Shown here piece after piece: positions 31,852-40,581 of a stretch of 64,000 nt of DNA (the first letter of the stretch is position 1; each line of letters begins with the position of its first letter). The translations under genes and the position numbers were made by a program. Below the pieces are notes generated by a model, which was given only the letters and a program-made list of their open reading frames with translations, had not been told where the DNA came from and did no database searches. Origin of the DNA: Dyadobacter crusticola DSM 16708 (lineage in GTDB: Bacteria > Bacteroidota > Bacteroidia > Cytophagales > Spirosomataceae); NCBI RefSeq assembly GCF_000701505.1, contig NZ_KL370786.1, positions 326,468 through 390,467 of the forward strand. Direction: 5' to 3'.

Positions 31852-34473
31852 TTATTCGCTCTTCAATACCTCGGCCGGGTTGCTTCTGGCTGCTTTCGCA
31901 GTTTGCCAGCTGATCATCAACAAAGCCAGCAACATCACTGCCAATGCACCGCTGATCAGTTCGATCATGCCAATGGGCTTGTGGTAGACGAAATTGGCCA
32001 GGAATATCTTATCAAAAAGCAGGTAAGTAACGGGCAGTGCGACAGCTGCTGCGATCGCGAGCAACAGCAGAAAGTTGCGGCACAGCAGAAATACAAGTCC
32101 GGCCTGGCTCGCACCCAATACCTTGCGGATACTGATTTCTTTCAGTTTTGTTTCGGTTGTGAAAACCACCATCCCGAACAATCCGAGTGAAGCAATGCAA
32201 ATCGCCAGAAATGCAATGAATCCGATGATTTGGATCATGACTGAAAAATGGCTGTAAGCTTCCTGTATCTGGTCGTCGTAAAAACGGGCTTCGAGCGTAT
32301 GTACCTTATCAAACTTCTTCCAGATACGCTCTACTTTCTCCATCGTGGATTCCAGATCAATGGAAGCCACTTTCAAATTGAGATATCCGGTCGGCTCGCT
32401 GGCTGAGTAGAGCAGCATAACAGGGTCGATCTTGCTTTCCATTGTTCCGTAATGGAAATCTTTCAATACCCCGACGATCGAAAGCTTCTTTCCACCTACT
32501 GTGATGATCTGTCCCAGTGCTTTCTGAGGGTCATTTTGGGCGATATTGAAGCGCTTTAATACCTGCTGATTTACGATCACCTCGCTTTCATTGCCTTTTT
32601 CTGGCCGGAGGGTAAAATTGGTCCCCGCCAGCACTTTGTGCTGATGTACGGGCAGGTAGTTTTCGTCTACTGTATTGTGCCACACCAAAGCGGAATCTGC
32701 TGGCTGGTACTTGACTGTTTCTCCATAGAAGCTGCCCACACTGGTGATCATTTTTGACGTGGAGATTCCTTTTACTTCCGGCAGCTCGGCCAGTTCTTTT
32801 TTCAATGCATCAGCTTCGGCCCCGCGAAGTTTGATATTCAGTACATTTTCTGTTGAAAAGCCGAGGTCGAAGTTCAGAAAGCCTTTGTATTGCTCATAAC
32901 CTACCATGGTAGTGGCGATAAAGATTAGGGAAAGGACATACTGCACCACGATGAGCGATTTACGCAGTCCGATGCGCTTGAAAAGTTTGAGGCCGCCATT
33001 GTCTTTCATCACCGACAATGCACTGATTTTGGAAAAAAACAATGCAGGCAATACACCCGCCAGCAATCCCGTAACTGCGGCCAATGCAAAAAAGCAGAGT
33101 ACCGTAACCAGCGAAAGGTCTAATGTGAATAGTTCGGCGATGTTCTTATCCAGGCCCAGAAACTCTTTTCTGAGAAATACATAAAATCCAAATGAGAATA
33201 GCAATGCAAGCAACGCGATCATGACCGACTCGGCGATAAACTGTCCCATCACGTGGCTCCGGTGCGCGCCGATCAGCTTTCGCACGCCCACTTCTTTCGC
33301 CCGGCGCAGCGATCTTGCAATGGACAGGTTTGTGTAATTAAAGCAGGCAGAGAGGATAATCACAAATGCGAGCCCGCCCAGTGCCCAGAGGATCATTGGA
33401 TTAGTTTTAGGGCCGATATTGTTGGATAGATCCTGTCCCATTGCAATATCAGTCAGCGGTTGCAGCGAAACGGTTGCCTTTCGGTTTTGCAGTGCTTTGT
33501 TCTCTTCTGCGCTCAATTTGTCGAACGCCCGCTGCATACCGGCAGTAGAACCTTCCTTTGGAATTGTGATATATACGTAGTTGGACCAGACACTGTGCCA
33601 CGCATAAAAGTTATTGTCTTTTTTACCGATCAGCGCGTCCGCTGAGGCGAAGGAAATAAGGGCATCAAAACGGATGTGCGACAAATGCGGAACGTCTTTC
33701 GCGATGCCGGTCACCTGGTAATCGAGGGAGTCAAAACGCACGGTGCGGCCAATCGCATCTGTGCTGCCGAAGAGCTTTTCTGCGGTTTTTGCTGTAAGTA
33801 CAAGAGAATAGGGCTCTTTGAGCGCAGTAGCGGGGTCGCCTGCCAGCAATGGAAACGTGAAGACTTTGAAAAACGACTGGTCAGCCCAGGTCGCTTCCAG
33901 CGGAAATACGTTCTGGCCAACTTGTGCGTCGCCCGAAAAGCCGGTCCGCATTAATGTGAAATTTTCGATGCCGGGAACTGCCTCTCGAAGCCGCTGCGCT
34001 ACTTTCACCGAGGTGGATGCCAGGTTAATCGGCGATTGTCCTTCATTCTCAAAATGCGTGATTACCCGGTAAATGCGGTCTTTCTTTTCATGAAAATTGT
34101 CATAAGCAAGCTGGTCGCTTACAATGGAAATCACCAGCAGTCCTACTGACATACTTACAGCCAGGCCGATGATGTTGATCAGTGAGAACAGTTTGTTGCG
34201 CACCAGGCTGCGCCGCGAGGTTTTGAGATAGCTGCCGATCATGATGAAATGGGACAAAAAGGTGAGTGGTTCTATTTTACGAACGGTATAAGGCCGAAGG
34301 AACTTGATCACGTCAATGATATAGATAAGGCGTGCCCGCCTTGCTCCTTTGTCGCGGACATTTCGCGTGAAATACTCAAATAAGTCTCCTTCCAGGTCCT
34401 CAGCCAGTCCCGGCCGGCAGTACCATCTCAGAAAATCGGTTGCCCATTTGGGGGGCATGGGGGGCTTTTTCAT
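31852..34473 (-). CDS. FtsX-type ABC transporter permease with N-terminal prefix domain
   Basis: An 873-residue permease. Residues about 1-75 are the prefix found in PadR-associated permeases (PPKWATDFLRWYCRPGLAEDLEGDLFEYF). Then comes the same double MacB/FtsX architecture as the 1026-3380 protein: membrane segment at about 95-120, periplasmic domain (FHEKKDRIYRVITHF), first FtsX block at about 380-510 with AKEVGVRKLIGA, second periplasmic domain, and second FtsX block at about 745-873 with LKEISIRKVLGA. No ATPase gene is adjacent. Its start overlaps the PadR stop by ATGA (34470-34473), so the regulator and permease form a translationally coupled pair, a widespread Bacteroidota arrangement whose transported substrate is generally unknown. 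Confidence 0.92.
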   Translation of the reverse strand: MKKPPMPPKWATDFLRWYCRPGLAEDLEGDLFEYFTRNVRDKGARRARLIYIIDVIKFLRPYTVRKIEPLTFLSHFIMIGSYLKTSRRSLVRNKLFSLINIIGLAVSMSVGLLVISIVSDQLAYDNFHEKKDRIYRVITHFENEGQSPINLASTSVKVAQRLREAVPGIENFTLMRTGFSGDAQVGQNVFPLEATWADQSFFKVFTFPLLAGDPATALKEPYSLVLTAKTAEKLFGSTDAIGRTVRFDSLDYQVTGIAKDVPHLSHIRFDALISFASADALIGKKDNNFYAWHSVWSNYVYITIPKEGSTAGMQRAFDKLSAEENKALQNRKATVSLQPLTDIAMGQDLSNNIGPKTNPMILWALGGLAFVIILSACFNYTNLSIARSLRRAKEVGVRKLIGAHRSHVMGQFIAESVMIALLALLFSFGFYVFLRKEFLGLDKNIAELFTLDLSLVTVLCFFALAAVTGLLAGVLPALFFSKISALSVMKDNGGLKLFKRIGLRKSLIVVQYVLSLIFIATTMVGYEQYKGFLNFDLGFSTENVLNIKLRGAEADALKKELAELPEVKGISTSKMITSVGSFYGETVKYQPADSALVWHNTVDENYLPVHQHKVLAGTNFTLRPEKGNESEVIVNQQVLKRFNIAQNDPQKALGQIITVGGKKLSIVGVLKDFHYGTMESKIDPVMLLYSASEPTGYLNLKVASIDLESTMEKVERIWKKFDKVHTLEARFYDDQIQEAYSHFSVMIQIIGFIAFLAICIASLGLFGMVVFTTETKLKEISIRKVLGASQAGLVFLLCRNFLLLLAIAAAVALPVTYLLFDKIFLANFVYHKPIGMIELISGALAVMLLALLMISWQTAKAARSNPAEVLKSE

Positions 34474-34805
34474 ATAGAGCCTTCGAGGTTAAAGCCAGGG
34501 ATGTTACGCCAGATGTTTTCCCGTACTTCTTTGGCACGGGTCAATGCCACTTTGCCCGCGTGAGTTACTTCGTAAAATCTTTTTCGCTTTCCGCCCCGCG
34601 TTGCACTCGCGTCACCGAGGTGACTTTTGGTCAGGCTTTTTTCTTCCAGTCGGTTTAGTACTGAATGCACCACGCCCAGTTTGGCGGAGCGCCCGGTATA
34701 TCTTTCCAGTTCGTCGCAAATGGCCACGCTGTAAGCTTCCTGCCCCAGCGCGGCAATGGTCAGCAACACCAGTTCCTCGAATTCACCCAGGTTGGTCCCT
34801 TTCAT
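34470..34805 (-). CDS. PadR family transcriptional regulator
   Basis: A 111-residue winged-helix repressor of the PadR family: LGEFEELVLLTIAALGQEAYSVAICDELERYTGRSAKLGVVHSVLNRLEEKSLTKSHLG covers the recognition helix and wing, followed by RFYEVTHAGKVAL. It is of the short PadR type without the long C-terminal dimer domain. It is the first gene of a two-gene unit with the prefix-domain permease and most likely represses that unit in response to membrane stress or a small molecule. Confidence 0.93.
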   Translation of the reverse strand: MKGTNLGEFEELVLLTIAALGQEAYSVAICDELERYTGRSAKLGVVHSVLNRLEEKSLTKSHLGDASATRGGKRKRFYEVTHAGKVALTRAKEVRENIWRNIPGFNLEGSI

Positions 34806-34949
34806 TGAAGTAAAGGCTTTGTTATATTAATTCCCTAAATGTATGTATAATCGCATTATGAATTCCAGTTTTGTATGTAAAATAAATTTTCGAAGGAAGT
34901 TACAGGCTCCATTTGCTAGCTGGTAGGCTTGGCAGCTGGCAAATGCAGG

Positions 34950-35828
34950 CTAGTGTTTACCCAAGGGAACTACCTTTTTGAAGCCGCTAATTACCAGGAA
35001 AACGAGCAATCCCGCAGCCAGGCCCAGTATGAGCTCCTTGATAATGGAAGGGAGGTTTGGAAGAAAGTGGTGGAAGTATTCAATGTTATGCACGAAGATG
35101 CCGCCCGCGACGAGGATCAATGCGACTGTTCCGACCACTCCCAGTACCTTGATCGTTACTGGAAGTGCCTTTACCAGCATGTGGCCCAGCTTGGCCAGCA
35201 ATCCTTTGCCATTTGAATTTTTGATCAGCTTGTACCCGGCATCATCGGACCTGACAATCAATGCGACAATACCATATACGCCAACCGTAGCCAGCAATGC
35301 AACAGCGGAAACGGTCAGGATCTGTATGGTCAGGCTCTCTTCGAGAACACTGCCGAGCGCGATAATGACGATTTCGACGGAAAGGATAAAATCGGTCGTT
35401 ACTGCCGATTTCACCTTCGCTTTTTCATTAAGCTCGGCTTCTTCACGGCTTAGCTGCACCCGTTCCTCAACTGCTGAATGTTCCTTTTCATGGCGATGGA
35501 AAAGGAATTCGATGATTTTCTCGACACCTTCAAAGGCCAGGTACAAACCGCCTAAAATCAGAATGTACTTGATAGCCACCGGCAGGAATACATTCAGGAC
35601 CAAAGCCACCGGGACTATAATGAGCTTGTTGAGCAGTGAGCCTTTTGTAATAGCCCAGAGAACCGGCAGCTCGCGCTGTGACAAAAAACCTGTTGCTTTT
35701 TCCGCATTCACCGCCAGGTCGTCCCCGAGGATACCCGCTGTTTTCTTGGTAGCCACCTTTGTCGCCAGCGCGACATCGTCCATTAAAAACGCTATATCGT
35801 CTAAAATCGCAAAAAATCCAGATGCCAT
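34950..35828 (-). CDS. DUF808 family inner membrane protein
   Basis: A 292-residue membrane protein of the DUF808 (YedI-like) family, which always begins MASGFFAILDDIAFLMDD as here at ATG 35828. The longer open frame upstream adds 76 residues unlike the family. Features include ATKKTAGILGDDLAVNAEKATGF, about six membrane segments between residues 80 and 285, and an acidic cytoplasmic loop near 120-145 (HRHEKEHSAVEERVQLSREEAEL). The function is not established. It is a single gene, about 120 bases from PadR and 139 bases from the oxidoreductase. Confidence 0.9.
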   Translation of the reverse strand: MASGFFAILDDIAFLMDDVALATKVATKKTAGILGDDLAVNAEKATGFLSQRELPVLWAITKGSLLNKLIIVPVALVLNVFLPVAIKYILILGGLYLAFEGVEKIIEFLFHRHEKEHSAVEERVQLSREEAELNEKAKVKSAVTTDFILSVEIVIIALGSVLEESLTIQILTVSAVALLATVGVYGIVALIVRSDDAGYKLIKNSNGKGLLAKLGHMLVKALPVTIKVLGVVGTVALILVAGGIFVHNIEYFHHFLPNLPSIIKELILGLAAGLLVFLVISGFKKVVPLGKH

Positions 35829-35967
35829 ATTGTTGTTTAGATCTTCAAATTGAGTAACAAAAATTGATCCAGGATCTTCGAAATCACAGCCCGGTCTTCG
35901 TTTTTGCACGAAGGTAATAAACGGGCGGAATGCTCGGCGTGCTCCCTCAAAAGTTAATGTAACAATT

Positions 35968-36498
35968 TTAAAGCGCGTCGAGGAAATCCATGTAGCGGGA
36001 GACACTTTGCTCGATGGATTCCGCAGTAGAATTGTACTCGATTCCATAATAGGCAAAAAATGGTCGGTAATCGGCTTTCACGTATTCGAAAGTAAGTTCG
36101 AAAGGACGGAGCAGTGCTTCGAGCGGGTACTTGTAAATTCCCTCCGGCTGATAATCCTTTTCGTCTGCACCCAGCGAAATGGCCAGGGCGATCTTCTTGC
36201 CGGCCATCTTGAAGCCGCTTTTGCTTCCATAGGCCCAGCCGTGGGTGAGGACTTCATCCAGCCATTTCTTGAAAAAGCCCGGACAATTGAACCAATAGTA
36301 GGGAAACTGGAAGACGATCTTGTCAAAGCTTTCAATCAGCTTCTGCTCCGCAAGCACATCTATTTTTTCGTCAGGATAAGCTTCGTGGAGCTGGTGAACT
36401 ACATATTTGTCAGGATACTTATCAAGTTCTTCAATCCATCTTTTGTTAACCACCGAACTCTTGATGTCGGGATGGATAACGATTACCAATGTTTTCAT
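35968..36498 (-). CDS. NAD(P)H-dependent flavodoxin-fold oxidoreductase (KefF/MdaB-like)
   Basis: A 176-residue flavodoxin-like quinone or azo reductase. FMN-binding features are HPDIKSSVVNKRW near the N terminus, the FQFPYYWFNCPGFFKKWLDEVLTHGWAYG segment at about 64-92 that is diagnostic of this family, and AISLGADEKDY. It would reduce quinones or electrophiles with NAD(P)H in the cytoplasm. The gene diverges from an HxlR-type regulator with 101 bases between. That pairing is typical of reductases induced by reactive electrophiles and repressed by the divergent HxlR protein. Confidence 0.92.
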   Translation of the reverse strand: MKTLVIVIHPDIKSSVVNKRWIEELDKYPDKYVVHQLHEAYPDEKIDVLAEQKLIESFDKIVFQFPYYWFNCPGFFKKWLDEVLTHGWAYGSKSGFKMAGKKIALAISLGADEKDYQPEGIYKYPLEALLRPFELTFEYVKADYRPFFAYYGIEYNSTAESIEQSVSRYMDFLDAL

Positions 36499-36509
36499 TT
36501 CATCAAAAC

Positions 36510-36556
36510 TTAGTTACTAAACTGATGCAAAATTAGAATGCATAGCACTAGTTTTG
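36510..36556. promoter_or_regulatory. divergent promoter and operator region, oxidoreductase/hxlR-type
   Basis: Plus strand: TAGTTTTG at 36549-36556 fits TAnnTTTG for the HxlR gene. Minus strand: TAATTTTG (36535-36528) fits it for the oxidoreductase gene. A palindrome TTAGT-T-ACTAA sits at 36510-36520, beside the reductase start, and a second ACTAGT palindrome overlaps the plus -7 element at 36547-36552. Both are candidate HxlR binding sites. Confidence 0.5.
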
Positions 36557-36599
36557 TACGTTAGCTACCAAATGTGAGGTACTATAAAAAATGTAAGTA

Positions 36600-36962
36600 A
36601 TGACGAGAATAAAGGAGACTTCGACCAATTTCGCCAACAAAACTGCACTCGCCGACGAGTGTCCGGAGGTGTATTCTGCAAACATCATCGACGGGCAATG
36701 GGGCCTGGTGATATGCTCGTGGTTAATGAGCGGGAAGCTCCGGTTTGGGGAATTAAAAAGGGCTTTACCCAACATAACAGAGCGAATGCTGACGTTGCAA
36801 CTACGCAAGCTGGAAGCTAATAACCTGGTAAAGAGAACCGTTTACGCGGAGGTACCGCCCCGGGTGGAATATGAACTGACCCCGATCGGATACGAATTGG
36901 CGCCCATTATCAAGCAGCTGGAAAGGTGGGGTGAAAAGCACAAAAGTCTGGTACAGCAATGA
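36600..36962 (+). CDS. HxlR family transcriptional regulator
   Basis: A 120-residue winged-helix protein of the HxlR/DUF24 family. Residues about 18-110 show the family core: CPEVYSANIIDGQWGLVICSWLMSGKLRFGELKRALPNITERMLTLQLRKLEANNLVKRTVYAEVPPRVEYELTPIGYEL. The single Cys near residue 20 is at the position that senses electrophiles in characterised relatives. It most likely represses itself and the divergent oxidoreductase. The start at ATG 36600 follows another ATG at 36591 that is directly followed by a stop. Confidence 0.93.
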   Translation: MTRIKETSTNFANKTALADECPEVYSANIIDGQWGLVICSWLMSGKLRFGELKRALPNITERMLTLQLRKLEANNLVKRTVYAEVPPRVEYELTPIGYELAPIIKQLERWGEKHKSLVQQ

Positions 36963-37012
36963 GCGGATTATTTTCAGATGAACTCAGCTTGGAAAGCCAG
37001 GTTACTTCAGTG

Positions 37013-37564
37013 TTATGGTAGCGCCCTGATATCTGCGGCAACGGCTTTTAAATCATTGTTAAACTGGTGCCCGCCGGTTTCGAGCTGCCGGAATGTAGCC
37101 CAGGGAAGTAGTTGTTTGTAAATCTCAAAATGGGCAAATGGTACTTCTTCATCATCGCGGCAATGGTAAAAGAACAATGGAATACCGGGATTCAGCTTTG
37201 CTGCAAAACCCGGCTGCAACCTGAACGCTTTGACCCAGTCTGCGTCGCCATTCCAAAAGGGAGCAGCCAGCAGGAAAATGCCGGCAATGGGTTTGGTGGG
37301 CTGGTTTTCGGAAAGGTACGCGAGTAACATGGATGCGCCCAGGGAATGTCCGACCAGGATCACATCGTCGGTGCTTTTTGTAATTTCCTGATGCAGCTGT
37401 CTGCGCCTGCCCAAGTCCGGCGTGCCGTCGTTTGGCAGGTAAGGGTAATGGACCGGGTTCCCTGGACCGAGTGCCGCGCTCAGCGAATCGACCAGCTTTT
37501 GATCTGCGTCATAATCTTCTATGGATCCGCCGCCGTGGAAAAATACGATTTGCGTTTTCATCAT
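37013..37564 (-). CDS. alpha/beta hydrolase (RBBP9/YdeN-like)
   Basis: A 183-residue small serine hydrolase. HGGGSIEDYD is the oxyanion-side loop, GHSLGAS (near residue 75) carries the nucleophile Ser, CRDDEEVPF the Asp and TGGHQFNND the His. Size and order match the RBBP9/YdeN family of cytoplasmic hydrolases with unclear substrates. ATG 37561 one codon downstream is equally possible. A minus-strand TAATTTTG (37610-37603) upstream fits TAnnTTTG and would give a leader of about 30 bases. It converges with the HxlR gene across 50 bases. Confidence 0.88.
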   Translation of the reverse strand: MMKTQIVFFHGGGSIEDYDADQKLVDSLSAALGPGNPVHYPYLPNDGTPDLGRRRQLHQEITKSTDDVILVGHSLGASMLLAYLSENQPTKPIAGIFLLAAPFWNGDADWVKAFRLQPGFAAKLNPGIPLFFYHCRDDEEVPFAHFEIYKQLLPWATFRQLETGGHQFNNDLKAVAADIRALP

Positions 37565-37602
37565 GCATTTGTTGAATTGATTTTGATACCATTTACATAG
37601 AT

Positions 37603-37610
37603 CAAAATTA
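37603..37610 (-). promoter_or_regulatory. candidate -7 promoter element of the small hydrolase gene
   Basis: Read on the minus strand the bases are TAATTTTG, a full TAnnTTTG match 39 bases before the start codon. No TTTG is at the -33 distance. Confidence 0.4.
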
Positions 37611-37766
37611 CACCTTGTATCAGTCTGCTATACAGGGCAATCCGGCCAGCGTAAGGGGGGAGCCGTGCCAATATTCAGAACAAAGCCGCAGCGCGCTCCC
37701 TGGATGATTTATGTCCGGAAAGTTCACTGCGGCTGTTCTTACAGGAGCCCTGCTGATAGAGAGCTG

Positions 37767-38519
37767 TTACAAATTCATCCCGCCCGTCAACTCAATACGC
37801 TGTCCGTTCACCCACCTTGCTTCTTCGCTGCAGAGGAATGCAACTACGCCGCCGATATCCTCGGGCGTAGCTACGCGTCCCAGCGCAGTAGCGCCTGCGA
37901 CAAATGCGCGCATTTCCGGGCTATCCTCCATCGTGCTCCCGCCAAATACAGCGCCGGGCGCTACCACATTGGCCGAAATGCCGCGACTGCCAAGTTCAAG
38001 TGCGAGGAACCGGGTGTACACATCTATCGCGCCTTTCATGATGGCGTAAGCAGATACGCCTGGAAAGCTGACGCGTGCTACCGCAGAAGAAATGTTAATG
38101 ATCCGACCGCCGTCGCGCAGCTGTGTCAATGCTTTTTGTGTCAGGAAATAAACACCTTTTAAATGGATGTTCATCATTTCATCAAACTGTGCCTCAGTCG
38201 TTTCGGTGATTGGCGACGTCAGGCTGGTTCCGGCATTGTTGATCAGAAAGTCAAACTTGTCGGTGCCGAAGGTAGCCTGCAATGTGGCTGCCGCTTGCTC
38301 AAAGAATGGAGCGAATCCGCTGATATCAGTGGTGTCGAGGGGTAATGCAACGGCCTTTTGGCCCAAAGCAGCGACTTCGGCGACGGTTTTTTCGGCTTCG
38401 GTCTGGTTACTGCGGTAGGTGAATATGGAGCCGATTCCCTTTTTAGCAAGACTAAGTACAATGTCTTTTCCGATTCCGCGGCTTCCGCCGGTTACTAATG
38501 CTATTTTCTGCGTTGTCAT
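37767..38519 (-). CDS. SDR family oxidoreductase (3-oxoacyl-ACP reductase-like)
   Basis: A 250-residue classical short-chain dehydrogenase. TGGSRGIG is at about residues 10-17, NNAGTSLTS near 94, the catalytic pair YAIMK near 155, and the C-terminal GGVVAFLCSEEARWVNGQRIELTGGM is typical of FabG-like and glucose-dehydrogenase-like SDRs. ATG 38519 (MTTQKIALVTGGS) is chosen because the cofactor motif should lie within ten residues. A 9-base dyad directly upstream (38527-38552) suggests local repression or activation. An AraC gene lies immediately upstream on the same strand, ending at 38598. Confidence 0.92.
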   Translation of the reverse strand: MTTQKIALVTGGSRGIGKDIVLSLAKKGIGSIFTYRSNQTEAEKTVAEVAALGQKAVALPLDTTDISGFAPFFEQAAATLQATFGTDKFDFLINNAGTSLTSPITETTEAQFDEMMNIHLKGVYFLTQKALTQLRDGGRIINISSAVARVSFPGVSAYAIMKGAIDVYTRFLALELGSRGISANVVAPGAVFGGSTMEDSPEMRAFVAGATALGRVATPEDIGGVVAFLCSEEARWVNGQRIELTGGMNL

Positions 38520-38526
38520 GGTAATT

Positions 38527-38552
38527 TTTGTATTGATTAAAAACAATACAAA
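38527..38552. promoter_or_regulatory. 9-bp inverted repeat, candidate operator of the SDR gene
   Basis: TTTGTATTG at 38527-38535 and CAATACAAA at 38544-38552 form a perfect dyad with an 8-base spacer, starting 8 bases before the SDR start codon. Its position near the expected transcription start fits a repressor site or a leader hairpin. Confidence 0.45.
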
Positions 38553-38597
38553 TGTCCCCCGCCAACCCGAGTGCACGTTTGTCGCGACCAATCAAAT

Positions 38598-39548
38598 TTA
38601 TGTATAATTCAAACTTTTCGCCTGACTGCGGTAAGCGCCTGGCGCGATGGAAGTTTCGGCTTTAAAGAATTTGGCAAAATGCGCGAAGTCTGAAAACCCG
38701 AGGCTTTCGGCAATTTCGGCTATTGTCCAGTCCGTGTGCCGCAGCAAAGCTTTGGCTTCCTGGACAATCCTTCCGGCGATGAGCTCCGTGGTGGTTAGGC
38801 CGGTGGTTTCTTTAAGTACTTTGTTCAAATGGTTGATGTGCACGGCCAGATGATCGGCGAACTGCTTGGCGGTGCGGAGCATTACTTTCTGTTGCGGACT
38901 TTCGAGCGGAAACTGTCTTTCCAGCAATTCAAGGAACAGCGAGGTAGTCCGCGCAGACGCGCTGTGATTAGGGTGAAGCATGACGGTCGATTGCAGCTTC
39001 TGCCCGAGGTGGATCAGTTCGAGCGTATACGCGCGGAGCAAGTCGTATTTATAAGCATAATTCGAGTTGATTTCTTCATTCATATTATCGAAAATACGCT
39101 GTGTTCTTGCAATATCTTCGTTGGACAAAGCATAAACGGGATGCTCGGGCGACTTGAAAATGGGGAGCTCATCGAGCATCACACCACTTTTTGCGGGGTG
39201 AAGGAATTCGGCTGTAAAGACGCAGAATCGCCCGGTCTGCTGCCCGGCAGGTGACCAGTAGAACGGACTTTTGGGTGTTGTGAAAACGAGCGTAGGCTGC
39301 GAAATCTCAATGGTTTGATCCGGGTAATCGGCTTTGGAGCGGCCCGTCAGAAAGCTGATCTTGTAGAATGCGCGGGACGCACAGGATACCGTCGGCTTTT
39401 CTCGCGCGGTCGGCATGATTTCGTCGAGGTTGAATACATTGAAATGTCCGACTTCCTCCTGGATTCCCTCAGGAAGCAAGGCGCTCAGGTCGGCCGAATC
39501 GCCATCCGTAAAGCGCGCGCATAATTCTTCGAAAGTGCTTTTGTACAT
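38598..39548 (-). CDS. AraC family transcriptional regulator
   Basis: A 316-residue regulator with an N-terminal cupin sensor (about 45-130, including TLVFTTPKSPFYWSPAGQQTGRFCVFTAEF). The AraC DNA-binding domain lies at about 212-310 (FADHLAVHINHLNKVLKETTGLTTTELIAGRIVQEAK and IAEIAESLGFSDFAHFAKFFKAETSIAPGAYR). ATG 39548 is chosen; a TATATTTG promoter element at minus 39574-39567 overlaps the position of the only alternative start at 39569. It diverges from another AraC gene with about 84 bases between, and precedes an SDR gene on its own strand. It is probably the regulator of that SDR gene. Confidence 0.92.
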   Translation of the reverse strand: MYKSTFEELCARFTDGDSADLSALLPEGIQEEVGHFNVFNLDEIMPTAREKPTVSCASRAFYKISFLTGRSKADYPDQTIEISQPTLVFTTPKSPFYWSPAGQQTGRFCVFTAEFLHPAKSGVMLDELPIFKSPEHPVYALSNEDIARTQRIFDNMNEEINSNYAYKYDLLRAYTLELIHLGQKLQSTVMLHPNHSASARTTSLFLELLERQFPLESPQQKVMLRTAKQFADHLAVHINHLNKVLKETTGLTTTELIAGRIVQEAKALLRHTDWTIAEIAESLGFSDFAHFAKFFKAETSIAPGAYRSQAKSLNYT

Positions 39549-39566
39549 GAGAGTATATGTAAAAAA

Positions 39567-39574
39567 CAAATATA
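39567..39574 (-). promoter_or_regulatory. candidate -7 promoter element of the AraC gene
   Basis: TATATTTG on the minus strand, an exact TAnnTTTG match, lies 18 bases before ATG 39548. The expected TTTG at -33 is not seen. The leader would be about 10-12 bases. Confidence 0.5.
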
Positions 39575-39632
39575 ACCTGCATTGGAATTAATTAGTGCAA
39601 TTCTGGTTTTAGTTGATGTAAAATAATTAACA

Positions 39633-40511
39633 ATGCGGGACACTACGGGATTACTGGATCAGATTAAACATCACGAAAAATTGTCGCTTGCGGTCAATGA
39701 AAATTGCGCAGTTCCATTGCCGGAAGATGTTCTTGAAAAGCTTTTCAATCCGCACAGGCTGTCGTTTTATTACCTGATGTATGTGGATCAGGGTTCTGCC
39801 AGTTTCAAGGCAGACTTACAGGAGATCACCCTGACCGACGGGCAGCTGGTATTTGGTTTACCCAACCAGATATTTACCAATATGCCTTTCAATGCGGACG
39901 ACCAGCATTACGCGGTGTCTTTTGACGAGCATACATTGGCGCTGCTTCCGCATGCTTATTCATTTCTTGTCAATCCTTTTGGAACCAATACCGTGTCTTT
40001 TGATGCAGAAGCGAAGCTCCGGGTTAAAGCGCTTTTTTCTACTTTGTTCAAATTGCTCCATTCGTCCGGCAGGCAGCGGAACGCCGACATCATTTTAGCG
40101 CATTTGCATACACTGCTTACCGAGATCAACAGTGCATACCAGCAGCAGGGCAATCCTGATAGTATCAGTAACACAAAACTGTCGAAGTACGTAGCCTTCA
40201 AACTCGCCGTAGAAACGCACCTGACCGAACAGCAGGATGTGCATACGATTGCTGATCAGCTCGCTATGACTACCAGTAATTTGTATAGTGTAGTAAAGGA
40301 ATTTTCAGGCTTTTCACCAAAAGAATGGATCACGCACAGGCTCATGCAGGAAGCGCAACGTAAGCTGCATTATGCCCCCGTTCCCGTGAAGGAGCTGGCT
40401 TACGAGCTGGGCTTTAATGACCCTGATTACTTTTCCAGACTTTTCAAAAAGAGTACGGGCAAAAGCGTAAGCGCCTTTTTAGAGGATCTGCGCGATTTGT
40501 CCAGCAAGTAA
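39633..40511 (+). CDS. AraC family transcriptional regulator
   Basis: A 292-residue regulator. The N-terminal sensor (about 10-120) has a cupin-like strand pattern (LSFYYLMYVDQGSASFKADLQEITLTDGQLVF). The AraC domain lies at about 190-290 with HTIADQLAMTTSNLYSVVKEFSGFSPKEWITHRLMQEAQ and VKELAYELGFNDPDYFSRLFKKSTGKSVSAFLEDL. It is divergent from the preceding AraC gene. The SDR gene on the same strand begins 70 bases downstream and is its likely target. It is less like the other three AraC proteins in the sensor half. Confidence 0.91.
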   Translation: MRDTTGLLDQIKHHEKLSLAVNENCAVPLPEDVLEKLFNPHRLSFYYLMYVDQGSASFKADLQEITLTDGQLVFGLPNQIFTNMPFNADDQHYAVSFDEHTLALLPHAYSFLVNPFGTNTVSFDAEAKLRVKALFSTLFKLLHSSGRQRNADIILAHLHTLLTEINSAYQQQGNPDSISNTKLSKYVAFKLAVETHLTEQQDVHTIADQLAMTTSNLYSVVKEFSGFSPKEWITHRLMQEAQRKLHYAPVPVKELAYELGFNDPDYFSRLFKKSTGKSVSAFLEDLRDLSSK

Positions 40512-40546
40512 GATGATTCGTCCATTCCCGCATTTTGCCTGGCCGC

Positions 40547-40554
40547 TACTTTTG
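40547..40554 (+). promoter_or_regulatory. candidate -7 promoter element of the SDR gene
   Basis: TACTTTTG exactly fits TAnnTTTG and lies 27 bases before ATG 40582. The -33 region shows only a weak ATTC. The gene could thus be expressed apart from the AraC gene upstream. Confidence 0.45.
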
Positions 40555-40581
40555 ACCTGTTAATCAAAAACAGGCAAAAAC

